Below are positions 58,223 through 64,000 of a stretch of DNA of 64,000 nucleotides, one piece after another (position 1 is the stretch's first letter; the number at the start of each line of letters is the position of its first letter). Made by a program: the position numbers and the translations under genes. This DNA comes from Vibrio genomosp. F10 str. ZF-129. GTDB lineage: Bacteria; Pseudomonadota; Gammaproteobacteria; Enterobacterales; Vibrionaceae. A model generated the notes under the pieces. The model saw only the letters and a list, made by a program, of their open reading frames with translations, was not told where the DNA came from and ran no database searches. Location: contig NZ_AJYQ02000010.1 of NCBI RefSeq assembly GCF_000287055.2, forward strand, positions 1-64,000, written 5' to 3'.

Positions 58223-60286
58223 ATGTATAAATCCAAACAGATAAATTCTCTCGCATTTCGTCAAGCAAAAACCGTGTTTCTGGTATCTGTGATACTAGGG
58301 CTGTGTTTCAGTGTCTATCTTATATTGCTCGATCTGCATCAAGAGCAAACTCGCATTGAAGAGCATTATCAATTTAAACTGCTGCAAAATTATTCCAATG
58401 CCAGTCAGGCAGCTTACCATCTAAATCATTTACTGGCTGAACAAGTTGCCTCAAGCCTTATGATGGATGAAGCTATTTATAGAGTTGAAATCATCGATGA
58501 CTTCGGTGACACCTTGACTAAAAATGAGCGGAAAATCACGGAACAGAGTTCTTTTATTCAAGCGCTTTCCAATTACTTAACCCCCACAGCTCCGGTTTAT
58601 AGAACACCACTTCACCAACCTAACTCACTCCTTGTGGTAGGGGAACTCAGCTTTTCGGTTAACGGAAACAACATTGCGGTTAATTTCTTAACTAAAATGA
58701 CTCACGCTATTTTATTTGATTTGATCAGAAACATCCTTCTCACCACCATATTGCTGGCTTTTTTCTATTACAAACTATCAAAGCCCATTATCACGCTGAT
58801 CACCTGGGTTAATTCACTGCAGCACAAGCAAGCTTCCATCCCTATTCCTGTGCAAAAGCACCATGACGAACTAGGAGAACTGGCGATTTCATTTCATAAC
58901 CTATGGAAGCAAAGAGAAAAAGCAGAAGCTCAATTAAACCAACTGGCCTATTACGACACACTAACAGGGCTTGCAAACCGAGCTCTGCTACTTCAAATGC
59001 TTCAAAACCATATTGACAGTGCCAATCAGTCTCACTCTACCGGCATACTGTTTTACCTAGATTTAGACCGTTTTAAAACCATCAATGACTCATTGGGCCA
59101 CACCATTGGAGATAATTTACTTAAGGCGATCTCAAAGCGTTTAGAAGCATGGATCAAAAAAGGCATGATCGCTGCACGAATTGGTGGCGATGAGTTCGTT
59201 GTTCTCGCACCCGATCTGACACTCGATAAGGCAGGAGACGTTGCGCAGCAAATTTTGGCTCTGATGTCTAATCCTTATGCGATTGATGGCCACCAACTAT
59301 ACTGCACTGTCACGATTGGCATTTCAGTGTATCCATCTGTTGGAAGTACGAATATTGATATCCTCCGTCAGGCAGACACCGCCTTATACCGAGCTAAAAG
59401 CGCAGGGCGTAATAACTACATGTTTTACGAGCCAGAAATGCGAGCTCAAGTTGAGTCTTTTTTAGAGATAGAAAAAGGTCTTCATGAAGCGATCAATAAA
59501 GATCAGCTCGAACTTTATTACCAACCTCAGGTGAATGAAAAGCATCAAATCGTGGGTGTTGAAGCGCTGATAAGATGGAACCATCCAGAAAAAGGGGTGC
59601 TGCCTCCCGGTGTATTTATGCCGATTGCTGAAGAAACCGGGCAAATACTGCCCATCGGGGATTGGATTATCGAACAGGCATGCTATCAATATTCAATATG
59701 GAAACGTATGGGAATATTGCCACCCACTTTTCGACGCCTGGCCATTAACATCAGTCCTTTACAGTTTTCAAAAGACTCATTTGTTGATCATATTACCCAA
59801 GCTCTTTCCCAAGCAGGAATTACTGGAGAACACATTGAGCTAGAAATAACAGAAAGCCTACTACTGGAAAATGTCGAAAGTGCTATTCAAAAAATGGCGC
59901 TGCTCAAAGAGCATCAGCTTAAAATTTCTATTGATGACTTTGGTACAGGGTATTCTTCATTGCGTTATTTGAAATTACTCTCGGTAGATGTACTTAAAAT
60001 TGATCGCTCGTTTGTCACCAAACTTCATTTAGATGAAAGTGATCAAGCCATCGTTGATACTATTGTGATGACAGCAAGAAGATTGAACCTAGAAGTGATC
60101 GCAGAAGGCGTGGAAGATCAATATGAGCTGCATGCCCTTAAAGAGTTAGGATGTGACCAATTCCAAGGCTACTTATTTGATAAGCCCCTTAAAACCGAGG
60201 AAGTGATCAGCCGCTTTGAACACAACCTCTATACCGTCCCTCAGCGAGAACTCGACAATCCAACAGTTAAAGTGACAACTAAATAA
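58223..60286 (+). CDS. Membrane GGDEF-EAL protein (c-di-GMP cyclase/phosphodiesterase)
   Basis: 687-aa bifunctional-type protein: TM1 (about 16-38), short periplasmic region, TM2 (about 165-188), HAMP-like linker, GGDEF domain (about 240-405) and EAL domain (about 425-675). Both sites look active: RIGGDEFVVLAP, and VEALIRWNHPEKG, EITESLLLE, IDDFGTGYSSLRYLK. Sensor input unknown. ATG 58223 is used; AGGTGGGA is 13 bp upstream, rather far, and GTG 58205 is an alternative. Position beside prfC matches V. cholerae VC0658 as I recall. Net activity cannot be told from sequence. Confidence 0.88.
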   Translation: MYKSKQINSLAFRQAKTVFLVSVILGLCFSVYLILLDLHQEQTRIEEHYQFKLLQNYSNASQAAYHLNHLLAEQVASSLMMDEAIYRVEIIDDFGDTLTKNERKITEQSSFIQALSNYLTPTAPVYRTPLHQPNSLLVVGELSFSVNGNNIAVNFLTKMTHAILFDLIRNILLTTILLAFFYYKLSKPIITLITWVNSLQHKQASIPIPVQKHHDELGELAISFHNLWKQREKAEAQLNQLAYYDTLTGLANRALLLQMLQNHIDSANQSHSTGILFYLDLDRFKTINDSLGHTIGDNLLKAISKRLEAWIKKGMIAARIGGDEFVVLAPDLTLDKAGDVAQQILALMSNPYAIDGHQLYCTVTIGISVYPSVGSTNIDILRQADTALYRAKSAGRNNYMFYEPEMRAQVESFLEIEKGLHEAINKDQLELYYQPQVNEKHQIVGVEALIRWNHPEKGVLPPGVFMPIAEETGQILPIGDWIIEQACYQYSIWKRMGILPPTFRRLAINISPLQFSKDSFVDHITQALSQAGITGEHIELEITESLLLENVESAIQKMALLKEHQLKISIDDFGTGYSSLRYLKLLSVDVLKIDRSFVTKLHLDESDQAIVDTIVMTARRLNLEVIAEGVEDQYELHALKELGCDQFQGYLFDKPLKTEEVISRFEHNLYTVPQRELDNPTVKVTTK

Positions 60287-60426
60287 TCATAGACACAGTA
60301 AGGTCATGCTTTTGTCTTTTATTGCTAAAGACAATGCTAAAAATCGATAGGGCAAGAATTCATAGGGAAAGCAAAATTTGGTTTTCTTCTTTCTTCAAGA
60401 ACATCCACCAGCAATAGAACACTCTG

Positions 60427-60873
60427 TTAAAAAAATAAGTAGCTCATAATGATGGCGTCTTCTTTGCCTTTCTCAGTCGGGTAATAGTTAATCCGTCGAT
60501 CAAGTTCATTAAACCCAACCGATTCATATAATTGATAGGCTTTTTTATTGCTTTCTCTCACTTCCAACCACGCACTTTCAGCCTTGGCTTGCTCACACAT
60601 GTCTAAAAAGAATTCAGTTAATCGCTTACCGTACCCTTTTCCTTGATGTTGTGGGGAAACAGCAATGTTAAGTAGGGTCACTTCTCCCACAATATTTTGT
60701 GCATAAAAGTAACCAACCACACGGTCACCGACCAACATTGCATGATGACAACCACCTCGACTATTGACATCTCGAATCATCGATTCAGACCAAGGATGAG
60801 TATGAGCCGATTGCTCAATCGCATAAACCGACGTGAGGTGCGATTCACGCAGCGGAAGAATTTCAACTGTCAT
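60427..60873 (-). CDS. rimI: Ribosomal protein S18-alanine N-acetyltransferase RimI
   Basis: 148-aa GNAT enzyme that acetylates the N-terminus of S18 (and other proteins). The acetyl-CoA P-loop is in SPQHQGKGYGKRL (about 72-84), and the segment LEVRESNKKAYQLYESVGF is typical of RimI. Follows holD by 6 bp; holD-rimI is a conserved pair in enterics. Confidence 0.95.
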   Translation of the reverse strand: MTVEILPLRESHLTSVYAIEQSAHTHPWSESMIRDVNSRGGCHHAMLVGDRVVGYFYAQNIVGEVTLLNIAVSPQHQGKGYGKRLTEFFLDMCEQAKAESAWLEVRESNKKAYQLYESVGFNELDRRINYYPTEKGKEDAIIMSYLFF

Positions 60874-60879
60874 TATTCA

Positions 60880-61281
60880 TTACTCGTAAGAACAAATTTG
60901 CTGCCAAAGTGCTCTTCGGTGCTCAGTGTGACCATTAATAGAAGAAAGAAGCGGTGTCACCAACTTTTTCGCTTTGTGGGAGTCATCAATACTGGCCTCA
61001 CCAGCATACCAAATCCAACTGAGTTGATGCTCACCTAACCCCATCAATTGTTCTGGATAGATGTGCTGAGCCTGATCTAATGTGAGTTTAATACTTTTAA
61101 GTACCCGCTCAAACATCATCGCAATCTCTCCAGTCGGAAGCTCTGTTGATACTAGCAGCAACTGACATTCGTCAGATAAGTTCAACATTGGAGGTTGAAA
61201 ACCGAGCAATCGTTCAGGGTAGCTCAATTGCCACGTATCGATTCCCATTTCTTTCAAATAGTGTATTTCAGTTTGGGGCAT
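60880..61281 (-). CDS. holD: DNA polymerase III psi subunit HolD
   Basis: 133-aa bridging subunit between the clamp loader and chi/SSB. Poorly conserved family; recognised by LKEMGIDTWQLSYPERL near the start and by its place directly before rimI. ATG 61281 (MPQTEIHYL) is taken as start; nine further codons are open upstream. Confidence 0.88.
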   Translation of the reverse strand: MPQTEIHYLKEMGIDTWQLSYPERLLGFQPPMLNLSDECQLLLVSTELPTGEIAMMFERVLKSIKLTLDQAQHIYPEQLMGLGEHQLSWIWYAGEASIDDSHKAKKLVTPLLSSINGHTEHRRALWQQICSYE

Positions 61282-61433
61282 TAACCTTAACCTACAAAGC
61301 GTAAACACGCCGATCCTAACAAATATATTGGATAAAGGAAGGAGGAAATCTTAGTATCCTACGATGCGATAAAGACTCTCAATCCATTCACCTTGCCATT
61401 CACCTTGCTTTCCCATTGGGTTTAAGTGAATGC

Positions 61434-61940
61434 TTAACCTAACTCATCAAATTCAGGGCAATACTCTATCAAACCAGAACGAGAGGCTAACTGATTCTCG
61501 GCTAATTCTGCTATTTGAAATGCGCCATCAGGCACTTCCCATTTGCACTTAAAGCCCTTTTCCTTAGCGCTAACAAAACCAAAACGAGAGTAGTAATTTG
61601 GATCCCCCAAAACTACACACACCGGGTAACCAAACTCTAACAATGAAGAAAGACCTTCTTTTACTAAAGATTCGGCAATACCTTGATTTCGAAACCCCTC
61701 TTTAACACACACTGGGGCTAACCCTTGCCAGTGACAATCTTCGCCTTCCACAGATACAGGGCTAAACATGGCATGACCAACAACTTCTCCCTCATCATTG
61801 CAAGCAACCAATGACAACGTCAGGTGGCTATTCTCTCGAAGCTTCATCACTAGATTAGCTTCGGCTTCGGTTTCAAATGCAGATTTTACAAGTCGAGCAA
61901 TGGGTAATATGTCGGCTGGAGCTTCAGTTCGAATAAGCAT
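61434..61940 (-). CDS. GNAT family N-acetyltransferase YhbS-like
   Basis: 168-aa acetyltransferase resembling E. coli YhbS: MLIRTEAPADI start, acetyl-CoA loop VKEGFRNQGIAESLV, and LGDPNYYSRFGF. Substrate unknown. It overlaps the end of ubiT by 17 bp, so the two are translated together; yhbT(ubiT)-yhbS are also neighbours in E. coli. Confidence 0.85.
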   Translation of the reverse strand: MLIRTEAPADILPIARLVKSAFETEAEANLVMKLRENSHLTLSLVACNDEGEVVGHAMFSPVSVEGEDCHWQGLAPVCVKEGFRNQGIAESLVKEGLSSLLEFGYPVCVVLGDPNYYSRFGFVSAKEKGFKCKWEVPDGAFQIAELAENQLASRSGLIEYCPEFDELG

Positions 61941-62448
61941 GGGTAACCTCATTGCTCGTGGATGTTTCTACGCCTTTTTGCACGAAGTCCGCTAGTTGCG
62001 CCAACATCGTTTGCAGTGGCCTAGGCAGTAATTCTAAATCAACACTATCCATTAAATTTTTCACTTCCAAACCCAATTCGGTATCCCCTTCAATAGAGAG
62101 ACGACGTTGGAAAAATAGGGTATCAGGATCTTCCTTTCGACCAGCAATCAGAACTAAGTCATTCAACTCACCAGAAAAGCTGACGTCTTCAGCAACGGGG
62201 GTGTCAGCGATCACTAGCTTATCCTGTTGATAACTAATATACCAACACAGCGCCATGTCGCGAATTTCAACTTTTAGCCATTTGTCTTCCAGGAATTCAA
62301 AATCCCCCTCTTCTAAAGCCTCTTTGAAGACCGTCTTCATGACTTCAAGCAAGGCTTTTTTTTGTACAACTTGTGGTAAAAAGTGGACTGGGGATCGCAA
62401 AATTGATGCTGCATTTTGAACTAGTTGAGTGCGAATCTTGTTTATCAC
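61924..62448 (-). CDS. ubiT: Anaerobic ubiquinone biosynthesis accessory factor UbiT (YhbT, SCP2 domain)
   Basis: 174-aa protein with an SCP2 lipid-binding domain (about 45-145). E. coli UbiT works with the U32-family proteins UbiU and UbiV in O2-independent ubiquinone synthesis. UbiU/UbiV are not in the window; in V. cholerae I recall U32 genes just beyond rocS, which would be off the right edge. Divergent from rocS. I found no convincing FNR box upstream. Confidence 0.87.
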   Translation of the reverse strand: MINKIRTQLVQNAASILRSPVHFLPQVVQKKALLEVMKTVFKEALEEGDFEFLEDKWLKVEIRDMALCWYISYQQDKLVIADTPVAEDVSFSGELNDLVLIAGRKEDPDTLFFQRRLSIEGDTELGLEVKNLMDSVDLELLPRPLQTMLAQLADFVQKGVETSTSNEVTHAYSN

Positions 62449-62594
62449 GCGCGTTATCCGTTACTTTGTAAATATAATATTTCATCATAATTGATGTAAT
62501 AGTGCTAATTCCTGTTATGTATCAAAGAAGTCGAGAATGTTCTTGACGCTTTTACATATCAAAATTCAGGGGTATAGTTAATGTATCGTCCCAT

Positions 62595-62635
62595 GTTTCA
62601 CGTGCCCTGTGAAACTCTAACCGCAACGGAGAGTT
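62595..62635 (+). promoter_or_regulatory. Overlapping stem-loops in the rocS leader
   Basis: GTTTCAC (62595-62601) pairs with GTGAAAC (62609-62615). AACTCT (62613-62618) pairs with AGAGTT (62630-62635). The second stem buries GGAGAG (62628-62633), the only Shine-Dalgarno-like sequence before rocS, and shares bases with the first stem, so the two cannot both form. Confidence 0.45.
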
Positions 62636-62646
62636 GGTAGTTATTG

Positions 62647-64000
62647 ATGCCTTCGCAACAATTACAACACTGGTTTGAAAAAATCACACATCATAGCCCA
62701 TTCTTTTTTGCCGTTATCGATGAACAGCATAACTACAGCATGGTCAATGAGAGATATTGTGATATTGCAGGGCTAACTTCCAAAGAACTGTTCGGTATGA
62801 ATGACTCTCAAGTTCTAGGCAGTCACTTTTATGAGCACATAAAACCATACTACGACAGAGCATTTCGAGGAGAAACTCTCGAAGCTGAAATCACACTACA
62901 TGATATCGACATCGATACAAGCCTGCATTTCAGTTTATCTCCAATCCTGAATGGGCAAAAAGTCGAATCCATTATATTTCACGCTGTTGACACCTCAGAA
63001 AAACAGATATTGATTCGGTCTCTAGAGGAGTCCGAAAGCAAATATTCGACACTCACCTCACTTCTTCCTGACGGCCTGCTTCTTGTCGAAGATGATTGCA
63101 TTATCTCTGCCAATCCTTCGGCTATTCGTTTGCTGGGAATGACGTCATCTTCGGATCTGCTGGGTGAAGATTTAACTCGACTTTTTGTCGATGAAAAAAG
63201 CAAAACCGTCTTTACTCTTCCTTTAAGCCAGCTCATTACCGATGCACCTATGATTTGCCTCACTGGGCCTCGCTGCGGCATTGAGAGGAAAGTACAGCTG
63301 CATGCTGACTCAACCATTGTGCTGGGTAACCAATCGCAACTCGTGTTGATTCAGGATGCGGAAGATGCACCGAAACAGTTATCTAGCGCGTCACAAGAAG
63401 ATCCACACCTAGATTCATTAACAGGGGCATTTAACCGTTTTGGTTTTACCAAGCGTCTGGAGCAGTTCATTAACAATGAAACTCCACTTCTGATGATGTA
63501 TCTAGATATCGATAATTTTAAGAACATTAATGACTCTTTAGGCCACCATATCGGTGATAAAGTCATTAAAGAGGTAGCAGCTCGACTCAAGCGGTTGTTG
63601 CCTCAGCAAGCGGTGTTAGGACACTTAGGTGGCGATGAGTTTGGCCTGATCTTACCAAAACCTGAAAACAATCGTATGGCCGAAATTCTTGCAGAACGAA
63701 TCATTGGCCTGATTAACCAACCGTTCGATCTTCATCACTTCAGTAAGCGACTTTCTTGCTCTATTGGTAGTGTGGCATACCCAGGTGATGGCAACGATGC
63801 ACGTATTTTATTGCAAAATGCTGATACGGCGATGTATGAAGCCAAAGATCGTGGTCGAAATCGTCTGATTAAATTCAATGACCAGATGAATAAAGAAGCA
63901 CGAATGCGACTCTGGCTTGAGATTGAACTGCAAAAAGCGCTGCAACAAAACGGCCTTGAAGTTTGGTATCAGCCGAAAGTTAATGCGCGCGACTTTAGCA
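62647..64000 (+). CDS. rocS: RocS-like PAS-GGDEF(-EAL) protein, cut by the right edge
   Basis: Open from ATG 62647 (MPSQQLQHWFEKITHHS) to the window end, 451 codons seen and no stop. PAS domains at about 15-120 and 135-235, then a GGDEF domain (about 262-425) with LGHLGGDEFGLILP intact; the last residues EVWYQPKVNA are the start of an EAL domain. No membrane segment, so cytosolic. Matches V. cholerae RocS (VC0653) in place and layout; RocS affects motility, biofilm and rugosity. The EAL motif itself is outside the window. Confidence 0.87.
   Translation, partial: MPSQQLQHWFEKITHHSPFFFAVIDEQHNYSMVNERYCDIAGLTSKELFGMNDSQVLGSHFYEHIKPYYDRAFRGETLEAEITLHDIDIDTSLHFSLSPILNGQKVESIIFHAVDTSEKQILIRSLEESESKYSTLTSLLPDGLLLVEDDCIISANPSAIRLLGMTSSSDLLGEDLTRLFVDEKSKTVFTLPLSQLITDAPMICLTGPRCGIERKVQLHADSTIVLGNQSQLVLIQDAEDAPKQLSSASQEDPHLDSLTGAFNRFGFTKRLEQFINNETPLLMMYLDIDNFKNINDSLGHHIGDKVIKEVAARLKRLLPQQAVLGHLGGDEFGLILPKPENNRMAEILAERIIGLINQPFDLHHFSKRLSCSIGSVAYPGDGNDARILLQNADTAMYEAKDRGRNRLIKFNDQMNKEARMRLWLEIELQKALQQNGLEVWYQPKVNARDFS

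Noticed and set aside
62449..62646. c-di-GMP (GEMM) riboswitch before rocS
   Set aside because: The conserved GEMM core and its two long helices are not recognisable; only the short stems reported.

Overview
The window is an ordinary stretch of a gammaproteobacterial chromosome, almost certainly a Vibrio. Gene content and order (clpB-pgeF-rluD / bamD, raiA, pheA, an MbaA-type GGDEF-EAL gene, slt-trpR, ettA, a PilZ gene, aroF-tyrA, btsSR, nagZ, cstA, ribF-ileS-lspA-fkpB-ispH, murJ, rpsT, hlyU, nhaR, nptA, rppH-ptsP-lgt-thyA, mutH, vpsR, prfB-lysS, srmB, prfC, rimI-holD, rocS) match what I remember of Vibrio cholerae chromosome 1 around VC0653-VC0711. VpsR, HlyU and NptA point to the genus. I cannot name the species. 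I see no mobile element, CRISPR array, tRNA gene or rRNA gene body. A predicted rRNA P1 promoter at the left edge fires out of the window.

Layout. 1-9.1 kb: clpB (sigma32 promoter), pgeF, rluD; divergent bamD; a second MltF-type lytic transglycosylase broken by one extra A in a 9-A run; raiA behind CRP-like sites; pheA with a complete Phe leader-peptide attenuator. 9.3-17.2 kb: MbaA-like GGDEF-EAL protein overlapping yjjX, convergent slt-trpR, ettA, and a PilZ gene preceded by a 15-bp repeat array that forms an overlapping small ORF. 17.3-27.7 kb: aroF-tyrA with three TyrR-type boxes; btsS-btsR (pyruvate sensing); the cell-wall recycling genes nagZ / anmK-murQ; a DUF2799 lipoprotein; and a short CstA-family transporter whose upstream DNA carries seven LytTR-like half-sites at an exact 20-bp period. 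27.8-36 kb: ribF-ileS-lspA-fkpB-ispH, murJ, rpsT. 36-45.7 kb: hlyU, nhaR, nptA with a Pho-box-like site, the rppH-ptsP-tauE-lgt-thyA run, then 620 bp of AT-rich noncoding DNA with DnaA boxes, and mutH. 45.7-58 kb: small DUF proteins, tas, a previously unlisted 41-codon ORF, vpsR, prfB-lysS (programmed frameshift), brnQ, trmN6, srmB, prfC. 58-64 kb: a second GGDEF-EAL gene, rimI-holD, yhbS-ubiT, and rocS running off the right edge.

How it fits together. Core functions (translation, lipoprotein processing, outer-membrane assembly, aromatic amino acids, mismatch repair) sit beside an unusual concentration of cyclic-di-GMP functions: three GGDEF/EAL enzymes, one PilZ protein and the c-di-GMP-binding biofilm activator VpsR. 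No wholly new multi-gene system was found. The strongest non-routine signals are the seven-fold phased operator array before cstA, the DnaA-box-bearing spacer before mutH, the repeat-built small ORF in front of the PilZ gene, the frameshifted transglycosylase, and MbaA without an adjacent NspS.
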